The notes: a model not told the origin generated them from the sequence alone. Numbered from the stretch's first letter, positions 37,660-47,524 are shown. The stretch is DNA of 64,000 nucleotides from Prochlorococcaceae cyanobacterium jk18x22bins.40 (GCA_022826155.1 JAJDVL010000023.1:1-64000), one strand, 5' to 3'. Program-made: numbers and translations.

Positions 37660-37884
37660 AGGAGGCTGTTGAAAAAGTTCACAAGAACGATCATCTTCCT
37701 TCTTCCACATAGAGAATGATTGTCAGGAACCGTTGACAACGGCGTCATTTTTCACAGTCGCTTAACCGGTTAAACTCCTCTCCCCACATAAGGTTTGAGA
37801 CAATGCCAAGCTGCTTTGCCTCGATTGAGTTCGTATTGATTCTCTATTTCAAGTGGCTTGTCTAACTTTTTCACCAACCTCCTA
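37660..37884. mobile_element. MITE-like element, intact copy
   Basis: About 225 bases bounded by imperfect terminal inverted repeats of about 26 bases. The left end is AGGAGGCTGTTGAAAAAGTT CACAAG (37660-37685), and the right end, read as its complement, is AGGAGGTTGGTGAAAAAGTT AGACAAG (37857-37883). It has no transposase and no long ORF. An internal palindrome TTAACCGGTTAA lies at 37762-37773. The terminal sequence recalls IS ends in which TGTTGAAAAAGT is common. No target duplication could be fixed with confidence. A partial second copy lies inverted at 38452-38587. Confidence 0.7.
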
Positions 37885-37913
37885 CTAGACTATGATCTTT
37901 GATGGGAAGACTT

Positions 37914-38351
37914 ATGTCCATAAAATGCCCAATCTTTTTAATACTCTCAGGTGTTCTGGCACTCTCTACATCGAGTGCAGTGCAGTCTCATTCCGGCGGG
38001 CTGAATTCACAAGGTTGCCATGCTGGTAGCCGACCATATCACTGCCACAGATCCCCTTCTGAAATGGTCAGAACACAAGATGGGCGAAACCGACTGAGAT
38101 GCGACCTTGGTAGTCGTTCGCACGAATGTCGTCAGCGTGGATCAGATGAGATCCGCGTTCTTCAAGTCCAACTTACGCGGCACTGTTCAGGATTGTCAGA
38201 TAGCTTTGTGGATGGTGTGGATGGCCCCAATACAAGACAAGCCATTATCACTTTTCAACGAGCATATGGATTGAACCCCGATGGTATCCCTGGCCCTCAA
38301 ACGAAGAAGGCCCTGGCAGGTGCTAGGAACGGCAACTGCACCGCCAACTAA
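37914..38351 (+). CDS. Small secreted protein with YHYH-type motif and peptidoglycan-binding domain
   Basis: 145 residues from the ATG at 37914, chosen over the ATG at 37902 because GGGAAG precedes it. A signal peptide (CPIFLILSGVLALSTSSAVQS) is followed by a Cys/His module HSGGLNSQGCHAGSRPYHCHR, which resembles YHYH-type metal-binding motifs. A C-terminal PG_binding_1-like domain (about 85-140) contains VDGPNTRQAIITFQRAYGLNPDGIPGPQTKKAL. Six cysteines lie outside the signal peptide, so disulphides or metal binding are possible. It lies between two inverted copies of a MITE-like repeat and is lower in GC than its surroundings, so recent acquisition is plausible. A periplasmic or wall-associated role is inferred. 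Confidence 0.7.
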   Translation: MSIKCPIFLILSGVLALSTSSAVQSHSGGLNSQGCHAGSRPYHCHRSPSEMVRTQDGRNRLRCDLGSRSHECRQRGSDEIRVLQVQLTRHCSGLSDSFVDGVDGPNTRQAIITFQRAYGLNPDGIPGPQTKKALAGARNGNCTAN

Positions 38352-38451
38352 CCCCACATCACCAAGGTCGGCCACTCCTGAATTTGGGACCGGCCGATGC
38401 TTTTCCTAATTGCCTTCCCAGAACTACTTTGGGAATGGTCCGTACTCACCA
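38352..38451. other. Spacer after the YHYH gene
   Basis: It contains CGGCCGAC-type inverted sequences: AAGGTCGGCC near 38363-38372 and GGCCGATGCTTTT near 38390-38402 form a GC-rich stem followed by TTTT, a probable terminator of the YHYH gene. No ORF was seen. Confidence 0.4.
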
Positions 38452-38587
38452 CGAGGCTGGTGAAAGAGTCGGACAAGCCACTTGAAACAGAGAATCAATG
38501 CGAACTCAATCAGGGTAAGGCAGCTTGGCATTGCCCCAAGCCTTAGGTGGGGAGAGGGGTTTAACCGGTTAAGCGACTGTGAAAATG
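38452..38587. mobile_element. Partial, inverted copy of the MITE-like element
   Basis: The complement of this stretch matches 37746-37882 with roughly 15-20 differences over about 137 positions by eye. It includes the palindrome TTAACCGGTTAA (38560-38571) and the terminal GAGGCTGGTGAAAGAGTC. The outer 85 bases of the element are missing. With the left copy it forms long inverted repeats around the YHYH gene. Confidence 0.7.
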
Positions 38588-38599
38588 TTGGCTAGCCCT

Positions 38600-38841
38600 G
38601 ATATCCAATCCCCATGGACGTGGCTTGGGTTGAGCCTGAAGAACTTGTGGCCAGGGCCGGGGCACTCACCTCACTGACAGAAGGATCAGGTGGCAAAGTT
38701 TCCGCCTGAGACAAAGATCCACATGCGGAGTGCCTTGATACTCAAGCCAGGATCAGGCAACTGCTAAGAGTGTTTAAGTAGCAGCCAACGGGAATGGTCC
38801 TGCTGCAAACGGACCAAAAACCCGGGCCAAGGCTGAAGGAA
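38600..38841 (-). pseudogene. Decayed partial copy of the unknown two-helix membrane gene
   Basis: It is homologous in direct orientation to 37196-37604. In the frame of the intact gene, fragments such as LPDPGLSIKA and SSGST can be followed, but stop codons and a deletion of about 160 bases interrupt it. The part coding for the two membrane helices is missing. The matching stops at the 3' end of tRNA-Val. Confidence 0.55.
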
Positions 38842-38913
38842 TGGGCGATACTGGATTTGAACCAGTGACTCCACCGATGTCAACGGTGTGCTCTACCCCT
38901 GAGCTAATCGCCC
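38842..38913 (-). tRNA. tRNA-Val (anticodon GAC)
   Basis: 72 nt without encoded CCA. The 7-bp acceptor GGGCGAT/ATCGCCC, a D arm with AGGGGTA loop, the anticodon stem CACCG/CGGTG with loop TTGACAT (anticodon GAC, reading GUC/GUU), a five-base variable loop and TTCAAAT in the T loop all fold as expected. Repeats abut its 3' end. Confidence 0.95.
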
Positions 38914-38984
38914 CTTGAACCGGCCGCAGGAGGAGTGTAGCAGCTTCCATCGGAGTGCTGGCAACCCGGGGGCGGGCCTGGTCT

Positions 38985-39731
38985 TCAGCGGCGCAGCAGT
39001 TCCAGGCGCCAGCGCTGACGGCGGGTAAGCGCACGGCTTTGCAGGCGCAGTTCGCCGCGCCCCCGCAGCACCACCACGTCCCCCACCTGCAGCTCGGTGT
39101 GGGGACGCAACACGGTACGGCCGTTAAGGCGCACCCGGCCGGCGCTGATGGCCGCCGTCATGCGGGCCCGGGACAGGCCCAGACCTGCCGAAGCAACGGC
39201 ATCCAGGCGGCAGGAGGCTTCCACGGTGGTAATGGTGCGGGGCTGGCGCGGTTGATGGCGCAGGTGGTTCCAGGGCACGGCACTGGCTTCCACCACCACT
39301 GTGCGCACCTGCAGGGAACGGCCGTCCAGGGCCGCCGCACAGACTGGCGTGGTGATGAGCTGGGCACCGTTTTCCCCCAGAAGAATCACGTCACCCCAAC
39401 CCCGCGGATCAACGTCTGTTGTCAGCAAGGCCGCCTCAAAGTCCTCCAGCTCGGCGGGGTCAAACAGGAAGTTGCCTTTCAAGGCTACCAGGGCAAAGTC
39501 CAGGGGCGCGTCCACGAGGGGCAGTTCCTCCCGGGCCAGGAGCAGCCGCTGTCGTTCGGCGGGGAGGATACCGCCGGAGCGACGCCAGTGCAGACCACTA
39601 CGCTGCTGGAGCACGGGCTCCACGCGCAAGCGCTCCTCTGGATCGAGAAACCCTGTTGGCTCCGGCTGCCATCTGCGCAGGGCCACCTCGGCCACCGCCA
39701 GCACATGGTCCAGGGCCTCGACCGGGGTCAT
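38985..39731 (-). CDS. Photosystem II S4-domain RNA-binding protein (YlmH-like)
   Basis: 248 residues from the ATG at 39731. The YlmH-type N-terminal domain (LLLAREELPLVDAPLDFALVALKGNFLF, DPRGWGDVILLGENGAQL) is followed by a C-terminal S4 RNA-binding domain (RLDAVASAGLGLSRARMTAAISAGRVRLNGRTV, about 175-245). The cyanobacterial/plastid family is named PS_II_S4 because of a reported link to photosystem II, and the molecular role is not established. The ATG overlaps the stop of the upstream gene by 4 bases. Confidence 0.83.
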   Translation of the reverse strand: MTPVEALDHVLAVAEVALRRWQPEPTGFLDPEERLRVEPVLQQRSGLHWRRSGGILPAERQRLLLAREELPLVDAPLDFALVALKGNFLFDPAELEDFEAALLTTDVDPRGWGDVILLGENGAQLITTPVCAAALDGRSLQVRTVVVEASAVPWNHLRHQPRQPRTITTVEASCRLDAVASAGLGLSRARMTAAISAGRVRLNGRTVLRPHTELQVGDVVVLRGRGELRLQSRALTRRQRWRLELLRR

Positions 39732-40222
39732 GACAGGGCCACCACGGCCTGGGGGCGCACCTGCTGCAGCTCCTTCCACGGCATGTCCTGTCCTGAGGCG
39801 GATTCCACCAGCAGCAGCCAGAAGCCCTCCTCACTGCGGTTGCGCAGTTGGCGCAGGCGGTCTTCATTGCTGCTGTCCACGTCGGAGCGAGCGGCAAAAC
39901 TGCCCAGCAGGCCGGCCACCAGCCCCAGCAGACCACCGATCAGACGATTACCCCAAGCTCCGGCAAAGGCAAACGTGTCCAAGTTGGTCATAACGGTGAA
40001 CGTCACCCCGGCAAAGAAGCCGAAGGGCGCCAACCAGAAGGCCATGGTCTGCTGCAACCGTTGTTGGCGCAGTTGAGGGTTGAGCATCTCCACCTGGTCA
40101 AACGGGGTCTCCCCCGGCCCCACCGACTGAAGGCGGGCCAGGGGCGTGGAGAGTTGCGCCAGATGGTGGCGGAGGGTACACAGGTCCTGATGGTGGTCAA
40201 GCACCACAACAGCAACGGCCAT
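39728..40222 (-). CDS. Conserved cyanobacterial membrane protein, unknown function
   Basis: 164 residues from the ATG at 40222. A soluble N-terminal part (VAVVVLDHHQDLCTLRHHLAQL) is followed by two hydrophobic helices (FWLAPFGFFAGVTFTVMTNL and LIGGLLGLVAGLLGSFAA) and a soluble C-terminal domain (EDRLRQLRNRSEEGFWLLLVESASGQDMPW). I do not recognise a named family. It is coupled to the S4-domain gene through an ATGA overlap and is divergent from serA. Confidence 0.65.
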   Translation of the reverse strand: MAVAVVVLDHHQDLCTLRHHLAQLSTPLARLQSVGPGETPFDQVEMLNPQLRQQRLQQTMAFWLAPFGFFAGVTFTVMTNLDTFAFAGAWGNRLIGGLLGLVAGLLGSFAARSDVDSSNEDRLRQLRNRSEEGFWLLLVESASGQDMPWKELQQVRPQAVVALS

Positions 40223-40278
40223 GGGTGGAGGAGGGCAACCAGTCACTACACTGCACCAACGGCACTACCACAGGGCGC

Positions 40279-41865
40279 ATGACAAAAGTTTTGGTCTCCG
40301 ATCCCATTGACCAAGCCGGAATTGACATCCTCTCCCAGGTGGCCCACGTGGACGTGCGCACAGGGCTGCCAGAGGAGGAGTTGGTGAGTGGTATGGCGGA
40401 TTACGACGCGTTGATGGTCCGCTCCGGAACCCAGGTGACCGCAGCGGTCATTGATGCTGCTCCCCAACTCAAAATTATTGGTCGGGCCGGCGTCGGTGTG
40501 GACAACGTTGACGTGACCGCCGCCACCCGCCGCGGTGTGCTGGTGGTCAACTCTCCCGAGGGCAACACCATTGCCGCCGCTGAACACGCCCTGGCCATGA
40601 TGTTGGCGCTCACCCGCAACATTCCCCAGGCCCATACCAGCACCATGGCCGGCCGCTGGGACCGCAAGCGGTACCTGGGCAACGAGTTGTACAAAAAGAC
40701 CCTGGGGGTGGTGGGCCTGGGCAAAATTGGTGCCCACGTGGCCAAAATTGCCCAGGCCCTGGGCATGGTGGTGTTGGCCCATGATCCCTTTATCTCCAAC
40801 GAGCGGGCACAAAAGCTGCAAGTGCGCCTGGTGGAACTGGCCGCTCTTTTTGAAGAGGCGGACTACATCACCCTGCACATCCCTCGCACCAACGAGACGG
40901 CGAATCTGGTGGGAGAGAGGCTGTTGAAGCGCATGAAGCCCACGGCACGCCTCATCAACTGTGCCCGAGGTGGCGTTGTGAACGAGGAGGCTCTGGCGGA
41001 TGCGCTGCGCAACCACACCATTGCCGGGGCCGCCCTTGATGTTTATGCCAGTGAACCCCTCGCTGACGGGAGCCCCCTCCGTTCCCTCAAGGACAATCTC
41101 ATTCTCACCCCCCATCTGGGCGCCTCCACTGCCGAGGCGCAGGCCAACGTGGCCATTGACGTGGCCGAACAGATTCGTGATGTTCTGCTGGGACTCCCTG
41201 CCCGTAGTGCGGTCAACATTCCCGGTCTGAGTCCCGACCTGATGGAGGAGTTGCGGGCCCACCTGAGCCTGGCCGAGCACCTGGGCCATTGCATCAGCCA
41301 ACTGGCGGGAGGCAATGTGCAAGAACTGGAAGTGCGCATGCAGGGGGAATTGGCCGCTCAACCCAGCCAGCCTTTGGTCACGGCTTCCCTCAAAGGACTG
41401 TTGAGTTCAGCCTTGGGGGAGCGGATTAATTACGTCAACGCCGGTCTGGAGGCCAAAAGTCGCGGCATCAAGGTGCTGGAGGTGAAGGATGAAGCCTCCC
41501 GGGACTACAGCGGGGGCTCTCTTCAGCTCATCTGTCGCAGCAGTTCGGGCCTTCACACGCTCACAGGGGCTGTGTTTTCCGGGGATGAGTTGCGGATCAC
41601 CAGTGTTGATTCCTTCCCCATCAGCGTGCCCCCCAGCAACCACATGCTCTTTACCCGTCACCGGGATATGCCCGGCATTATTGGCAGGTTGGGCTCCCTG
41701 TTGGGACAGCACAACGTGAACATTGCCAGCATGCAGGTGGGGCGGCGCATCATGCGGGGGGATGCGGTGATGGTGTTGAGCGTGGATGATCCAATCCCGG
41801 AGAGCCTGTTGGAGGACATCACCAGCATTGACGGCATTCGCGAAGCCCATACCGTCAGCCTCTGA
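40279..41865 (+). CDS. serA: D-3-phosphoglycerate dehydrogenase
   Basis: 528 residues from the ATG at 40279 (MTKVLVSDPIDQAG), the long type with an allosteric substrate-binding domain and ACT domain. Visible are GRAGVGVDNVDV, the NAD fold GVVGLGKIGAHVAKIAQALG, the catalytic triad region NCARGGVVNEEALADAL, and TPHLGASTAEAQ (His). The C-terminal ACT domain is HRDMPGIIGRLGSLLGQHNVNIASMQVGR. First step of serine synthesis from 3-phosphoglycerate. Confidence 0.96.
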   Translation: MTKVLVSDPIDQAGIDILSQVAHVDVRTGLPEEELVSGMADYDALMVRSGTQVTAAVIDAAPQLKIIGRAGVGVDNVDVTAATRRGVLVVNSPEGNTIAAAEHALAMMLALTRNIPQAHTSTMAGRWDRKRYLGNELYKKTLGVVGLGKIGAHVAKIAQALGMVVLAHDPFISNERAQKLQVRLVELAALFEEADYITLHIPRTNETANLVGERLLKRMKPTARLINCARGGVVNEEALADALRNHTIAGAALDVYASEPLADGSPLRSLKDNLILTPHLGASTAEAQANVAIDVAEQIRDVLLGLPARSAVNIPGLSPDLMEELRAHLSLAEHLGHCISQLAGGNVQELEVRMQGELAAQPSQPLVTASLKGLLSSALGERINYVNAGLEAKSRGIKVLEVKDEASRDYSGGSLQLICRSSSGLHTLTGAVFSGDELRITSVDSFPISVPPSNHMLFTRHRDMPGIIGRLGSLLGQHNVNIASMQVGRRIMRGDAVMVLSVDDPIPESLLEDITSIDGIREAHTVSL

Positions 41866-42025
41866 CCAGCCGGGGACAATAAGGAGCACTTATCAGCCAT
41901 GAATCCATCGATTGATCTTGTTGGAAATTTGCCCCTGAGGACGTGAGATTGGTAACAGATGGGGGTAAAAGTGTGTCGTCCCGCAGGACCCGGTTCTGCC
42001 AGGCTCTGCTCTACAAGCTGAATTC

Positions 42026-42325
42026 ATGGCTTCCTACAAGGTCACCTTCATTAACGAAAGCGAGGGTCTGAACGAGACCATTGATGTCTCGGACGACCAA
42101 TACATCCTTGATGCAGCGGAGGAAGCAGGACTTGACCTGCCCTACTCCTGCCGGGCTGGCGCTTGCTCCACCTGTGCTGGCAAACTCACCAGCGGCACCG
42201 TTGACCAATCCGACCAGAGCTTTCTGGATGACGACCAGATTGAAGCAGGCTTTGTGCTCACCTGTGTGGCCTATCCAACATCGGATTGCGTCATCACCAC
42301 CCACGCCGAGGAAGACCTCTACTAA
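42026..42325 (+). CDS. petF: Plant-type [2Fe-2S] ferredoxin
   Basis: 99 residues. The cluster ligands are visible in [12 protein letters not shown] and [16 protein letters not shown]. It accepts electrons from photosystem I and passes them to FNR, nitrite reductase and others. The length and the EEDLY C-terminus are typical of photosynthetic ferredoxin I. It follows serA by 160 bases, a spacer long enough for its own promoter. Confidence 0.95.
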   Translation: MASYKVTFINESEGLNETIDVSDDQYILDAAEEAGLDLPYSCRAGACSTCAGKLTSGTVDQSDQSFLDDDQIEAGFVLTCVAYPTSDCVITTHAEEDLY

Positions 42326-42393
42326 GGGTTCCCTTTGGTCAGGGGCGGCGGTCCATAGACATTGACCAACTGCTCTTTCTCCGAATCACTGCG

Positions 42394-42759
42394 ATGGGAC
42401 CAACTCGTGCCTTGCTCCCCCACCGCAGCCAGCACCCCAGCCCTGGTGGCCAGTACAGCTTCCAGGTTCTGGGGCCTTGCTGTCGCTTGTTTGACCGGGA
42501 AGAACTGCCCTGGCCCTGCTGCCGACTGCAATGGCGTAGCAAAGAGCCCAGTTGGCGGCGCATTGGTCGCCGTTTTGTGCCGGATTTGGCCTGCAAGCGC
42601 AGCCCCAGCTATGCCGTTGAACTGCTCCAGCCCGACCTGCGGCCCACGGACACTGTTCTCACCCTGTTTGCAGAGCGGCTCAGTCCGGAGTTGCAGGAGT
42701 GGTGGTATAGCAGGCCATCCCTTCGTCGCCCGGATGGGGCTGCATGCAACCCCCCGTAG
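42394..42759 (+). CDS. Conserved hypothetical protein of picocyanobacteria
   Basis: 121 residues from the ATG at 42394. A basic, tryptophan- and arginine-rich protein (PWPCCRLQWRSKEPSWRRIGRRFVPDLAC) ending in an acidic/aliphatic helix (LTLFAERLSPELQEWW). The sign of a real gene is amino-acid texture in this frame compared with the opposite strand, and I believe similar proteins exist in marine Synechococcus. No function can be offered. It meets psbV tail to tail with a 23-base gap. Confidence 0.55.
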   Translation: MGPTRALLPHRSQHPSPGGQYSFQVLGPCCRLFDREELPWPCCRLQWRSKEPSWRRIGRRFVPDLACKRSPSYAVELLQPDLRPTDTVLTLFAERLSPELQEWWYSRPSLRRPDGAACNPP

Positions 42760-42782
42760 GCGAAGACCTGGAGAGATCAAGA

Positions 42783-43319
42783 TCAGAAGTAGATCTTGCC
42801 GCCACCCCAGGAATCTCCCTGGATCTTGGGAGCCACAAGGATGTAACCGGCAATTAAACGCAGGTCATCGTCGGAGAGATCACGCATCTTCGGAAAGATG
42901 TCGCTGCTACGAAGGCTGGGATGCAGGTCGGCGATGGAGTACTCCCCGTCATAGGAGGTGGGGTCGTTGAGGTAGTCCACCAGACTCTCAATGGAGTTGC
43001 GCGGCGGCGTTGCAAGGGCGAGAGTCTCTGGATCCAGGCCAACGTTGTGGTTTGTCTTCGTGATTCCGCTGGCGTGGCAGCTTCCGCAACTCCGGTTGAA
43101 CGTGGCCCTCCCCGACTTGACCTCGGCTTCTGTCAGAAGCGTTGTGTCGCCTTGAGCATTCTGAGGGACGGTCAACGTGTCCGTATTCCAGTTGGCAGCA
43201 TTGGCAGCAACTGGATAGACCAGCATTGTTAAGGGCAGCAAGAACACCGCCAAGAGCGCACCGCAGCGCCTGGCCATGGAGCCCAGTCCAGTGGTGAGGC
43301 GGTGCAAAAAGCTGTTCAT
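42783..43319 (-). CDS. psbV: Cytochrome c550 of photosystem II
   Basis: 178 residues from the ATG at 43319. A later ATG (MARRCGALL) at 43277 is possible. A signal peptide (ALLAVFLLPLTMLVYPVAANA) targets it to the lumen. The haem site is CGSCHASG, and the second axial histidine is in DLHPSLRSSDIFP, a methionine-free bis-His arrangement typical of PsbV. The C-terminus WGGGKIYF is the family ending. It stabilises the oxygen-evolving cluster. Confidence 0.93.
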   Translation of the reverse strand: MNSFLHRLTTGLGSMARRCGALLAVFLLPLTMLVYPVAANAANWNTDTLTVPQNAQGDTTLLTEAEVKSGRATFNRSCGSCHASGITKTNHNVGLDPETLALATPPRNSIESLVDYLNDPTSYDGEYSIADLHPSLRSSDIFPKMRDLSDDDLRLIAGYILVAPKIQGDSWGGGKIYF

Positions 43320-43407
43320 CGGTGGGTGATGCTGATAGGCCACAATCCCTTGTATCACGCAATTCAGCCTCCTTGCCGCCATCGGGTTCAACTCGTCAGA
43401 GAGTGTT

Positions 43408-44394
43408 TCAGAGAGAGGGCAGCGGGGATGGTTCAGGCCTTGACCCGTCCGGTTTCGATGTGAGCTCCAGGGTGAGAAAGTCCCTGGCCATGATGGTGGC
43501 AGGGAAAATGGCCCGGGCCTCTGCCAGGAGGTCATCGGGGTCAATGGCTTGTCCAGGCATATAGCGGGGGCTGAAGTGGGTTAACGCCAATTGGCCCACC
43601 CCTGCAGCCAGGGCCACCTGCGCGGCCATGGTGGTGGTGGAATGGAGCCGCTGCAGGGCCATCTCCCCATCCCTGTGGGCAAACGTGGCCTCGTGAATCA
43701 ACAGGTCCGTCCCACGGGCCAAGTCCACAGCCCCGTCACAAAACACCGTGTCGGTGGCATACACCAGACTCACGCCCGGCCGGGGCGGTCCGCAAAGACT
43801 GGCGCCCTCGATGGTGTGCCCCCCCACGGCAATGGCTTCACCTTCCTTGAGGCGGCCATAGAGGGGACCGGGGGGAATGCCCAAGGCCTTGGCTCTCTCC
43901 ACGTCAAACCGCCCCGGGCGCGGCTTTTGCGCAATGCGGAACCCACTGGCCGGGATGCGGTGCCAGAGGGGGCGAGACTCCACCACCAGATCGTCATCCT
44001 CAAAGAGCACGTGGCCTTCCCCAGGAGGGACGTTGGCATGAAAGTGCAGCGGATAGCTCAGGCGGGTGGAGGAGAACCGCAGGGCCGACTCCACAAAGCT
44101 TTGCAACGGGGGTGGACCGTAGAGGTCCAGGCCCGCCGACGTACCCGCCATGCCCAGGCTGGCCAGCAGCCCCGGCAAGCCAAAGACGTGATCCCCATGC
44201 ATGTGGGTAATGAAGATGCGCCGCAGTTGGGACACCCGCAGGGGACTACGCAGCAGTTGATGCTGGGTGGCCTCGCCACAATCCAGCAACCAGAGCTCAC
44301 TGCGCTGGGGAAGACGGACGGCCAGGGACGACACGTTGCGCTGACGGGTTGGAACGCCAGAACTGGTGCCCAGGAAGGTGACCTGCAACGACAT
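43408..44394 (-). CDS. rnz: Ribonuclease Z
   Basis: 328 residues from the ATG at 44394 ([16 protein letters not shown]). The metallo-beta-lactamase motif [15 protein letters not shown], the later zinc ligands YATDTVF and HEATF, and the HFSPRY motif are present. It processes tRNA 3' ends. Divergent from rpoZ with a 48-base spacer. It is followed on the same strand by psbV. Confidence 0.94.
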   Translation of the reverse strand: MSLQVTFLGTSSGVPTRQRNVSSLAVRLPQRSELWLLDCGEATQHQLLRSPLRVSQLRRIFITHMHGDHVFGLPGLLASLGMAGTSAGLDLYGPPPLQSFVESALRFSSTRLSYPLHFHANVPPGEGHVLFEDDDLVVESRPLWHRIPASGFRIAQKPRPGRFDVERAKALGIPPGPLYGRLKEGEAIAVGGHTIEGASLCGPPRPGVSLVYATDTVFCDGAVDLARGTDLLIHEATFAHRDGEMALQRLHSTTTMAAQVALAAGVGQLALTHFSPRYMPGQAIDPDDLLAEARAIFPATIMARDFLTLELTSKPDGSRPEPSPLPSL

Positions 44395-44442
44395 GGAACG
44401 GGGAAGCGAACCCATTGTGCTCTGGCCAGCTAAACTGGGTCC

Positions 44443-44664
44443 ATGACCAGACAGTATTCGGCCAAGGAACTCTCCCGGCGCATGGAGTCACTGATTTCCA
44501 GCGCCCACAACCGCTACCTCACCACGGTGCGGATTGCCTTTCGTGCCAAGCAGCGCCACTTTGACGATTTCGAGGGCCTGCTGGAAGAGAGCGACATCAA
44601 ACCCGTGCAGCGGGCCATCATTGAACTCTCCGACGAGCAACTCACCCCGGAACTGTTGGCCTAG
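44443..44664 (+). CDS. rpoZ: RNA polymerase omega subunit, cyanobacterial type
   Basis: 73 residues. The sequence [39 protein letters not shown] matches cyanobacterial omega, which differs from the proteobacterial form. Omega assists assembly of the RNA polymerase beta' subunit and, in cyanobacteria, affects sigma factor recruitment. The DUF1818 gene begins 4 bases later. Confidence 0.9.
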   Translation: MTRQYSAKELSRRMESLISSAHNRYLTTVRIAFRAKQRHFDDFEGLLEESDIKPVQRAIIELSDEQLTPELLA

Positions 44665-44668
44665 CCTT

Positions 44669-45049
44669 TTGCCCCTTCGACGGGAAGGGGACGGCTGGCG
44701 CCTGGCTGTGGATCCTGCCAGGCCCTTCGTGGCCCTGGTGGGTGGCGAGGGTTGGGCCTGCGAGTTGCGCGCCGCCGAACTCCAGGCGCTGTGCCATGGG
44801 GTGACCGTGCTGGTGCGCCAACACAGCGCCATTGCCGGGCAGCTCATGGCGGAAGAATCCATCACCATCAACCATGAATCCTGTGGTCTATGGCTGGAGT
44901 TGTGTGGAACGGCAGCGTCCTGGTCCCTGCGTTTTCTCCTGGAACCGGATGCAGATCGCGGCTGTGAAGGGGCTTGGTCAACGCAGGCCAGTCCCCAGTT
45001 GGCCATGGCGCTGCAACAACTGGATTGCTCCGGGACATCGCCCGTCTGA
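44669..45049 (+). CDS. DUF1818 protein
   Basis: 126 residues from a TTG at 44669, the only reasonable start between the rpoZ stop and the conserved region. Typical DUF1818 features are REGDGWRLAVDPARPFVALVGGEGWACEL, a helix ELQALCHGVTVLV, the segment QLMAEESITI and GLWLELCG. The family is confined to cyanobacteria and plastids and has no known function. The tight spacing suggests co-expression with rpoZ. Confidence 0.7.
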   Translation: MPLRREGDGWRLAVDPARPFVALVGGEGWACELRAAELQALCHGVTVLVRQHSAIAGQLMAEESITINHESCGLWLELCGTAASWSLRFLLEPDADRGCEGAWSTQASPQLAMALQQLDCSGTSPV

Positions 45050-45080
45050 CCCACCTGCCCCCTGTAACCCACCAGTCCCC

Positions 45081-45842
45081 ATGACAACTGAACCTCGCGG
45101 TAGGTCCGATTCGGCAAGAAGATGGAGGCCCTTGTGCCCCGCCACCGTGGATCTTCCCACCATTCGTGCCGCCCTTTGCAGCCATGACCACAGCCAGCGG
45201 TTACAAGCCCTGGTGGCGCTGCGGCATCACAGCACGGCCGATGCAGAGCCCATCTTGCTGGCGGCATTGGAGAGCGACACGTTTATCGTTCGCTCCTTTG
45301 CCTGCATGGGCTTGGGACAAAAGCGAACGGAAGCCGGTTTTCAAGCCCTCCTGGAGCGGGCACGGCATGACAAGGATCCCAACGTGCGGGCAGAGGCCGC
45401 CAGTGCGCTGAGTTGGTTTGGCTTTGAGCGCTGTACGTCCCTGTTGCTCAGGCTGTTTTCCCAGGATGATCATTGGCTGGTGCGCCAGAGCATCATTGCG
45501 GCATTGTCCGAATGCGGAGATCCCGGCGCGCAGTTGCAAGTGGTGCGTCAGGGTCTTGCGGGTGAGGACGATACGGTGCGCTGCAGCGCGTTGGAGTTAT
45601 TGGGTGTGCTGGTGGGGTCCCCCCTGGAGGGGGAGGCGGAAACACTGCTGCTTGCTGCCAGCCATGACGACAACCCCTGGATCCGCCGCACCGTGACTCG
45701 CACTATGGGCAACTTCCCCGGAGACAAAGCCCGCCAACGCTGCCTTGAACTGCGCCAGGATCCCGACCACCGGGTTGTGGCTGCCAGCCTGGAGTCCACA
45801 CTCAAATTGGAGAGTGGCCCACGGTCGGAATTTTCCATCTAG
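45081..45842 (+). CDS. HEAT-repeat protein
   Basis: 253 residues from the ATG at 45081, made of about six HEAT/PBS-lyase-type repeats of 30-32 residues, for example LVALRHHSTADAEPILLAALESDTFIVRSFACMGLG and LLRLFSQDDHWLVRQSIIAALSECGD. In cyanobacteria such proteins include bilin lyases (CpcE/F type) and scaffold proteins. Nothing here fixes a bilin role, and no phycobilisome gene is near. Confidence 0.75.
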   Translation: MTTEPRGRSDSARRWRPLCPATVDLPTIRAALCSHDHSQRLQALVALRHHSTADAEPILLAALESDTFIVRSFACMGLGQKRTEAGFQALLERARHDKDPNVRAEAASALSWFGFERCTSLLLRLFSQDDHWLVRQSIIAALSECGDPGAQLQVVRQGLAGEDDTVRCSALELLGVLVGSPLEGEAETLLLAASHDDNPWIRRTVTRTMGNFPGDKARQRCLELRQDPDHRVVAASLESTLKLESGPRSEFSI

Positions 45843-45851
45843 ATTTTGATC

Positions 45852-47348
<1,497 letters not shown>

Positions 47349-47360
47349 CCAAAGCAACAA

Positions 47361-47386
47361 AAAAGCTCCCCTGTTGGGGAGCTTTT
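47361..47386 (+). terminator. Terminator after thiC
   Basis: An 11-bp perfect stem AAAAGCTCCCC (47361-47371) / GGGGAGCTTTT (47376-47386) with loop TGTT, 12 bases after the thiC stop. The T run is inside the stem end. It could also act on the opposite strand. Confidence 0.8.
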
Positions 47387-47404
47387 GGCCATATCAGCGG
47401 CGGA

Positions 47405-47524
47405 TCAGCGGAGGCAGACTAGCTTCTCGTGCAGATCAACGCGGCGACGGTAGGCCATCTCCTTGGCACGACGGGCGGCCTCTTCGCGATGCCGCTGCAG
47501 ATAGTGAACGGTGATGATGGACAT
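47405..47524 (-). CDS. Small basic protein, 39 residues, unknown function
   Basis: An ATG at 47524 with a strong Shine-Dalgarno sequence (CGGAGG, eight bases upstream) opens a 39-codon frame. The product is a charged amphipathic helix rich in Arg, Glu and Ala: MSIITVHYLQRHREEAARRA, then KEMAYRRRVDLHEKLVCLR. The ribosome-binding site, and the helix with a regular charge pattern, support it as a true small gene. I cannot name a family. Confidence 0.55.
   Translation of the reverse strand: MSIITVHYLQRHREEAARRAKEMAYRRRVDLHEKLVCLR

Noticed and set aside
38774-39034. 86-codon minus-strand ORF overlapping tRNA-Val
   Set aside because: It runs through the tRNA and the start of the S4-domain gene region and has no independent support.
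38955-40076. 373-codon + strand frame opposite the S4-domain gene
   Set aside because: Antisense shadow with low-complexity composition; the minus-strand genes are coupled and recognisable.
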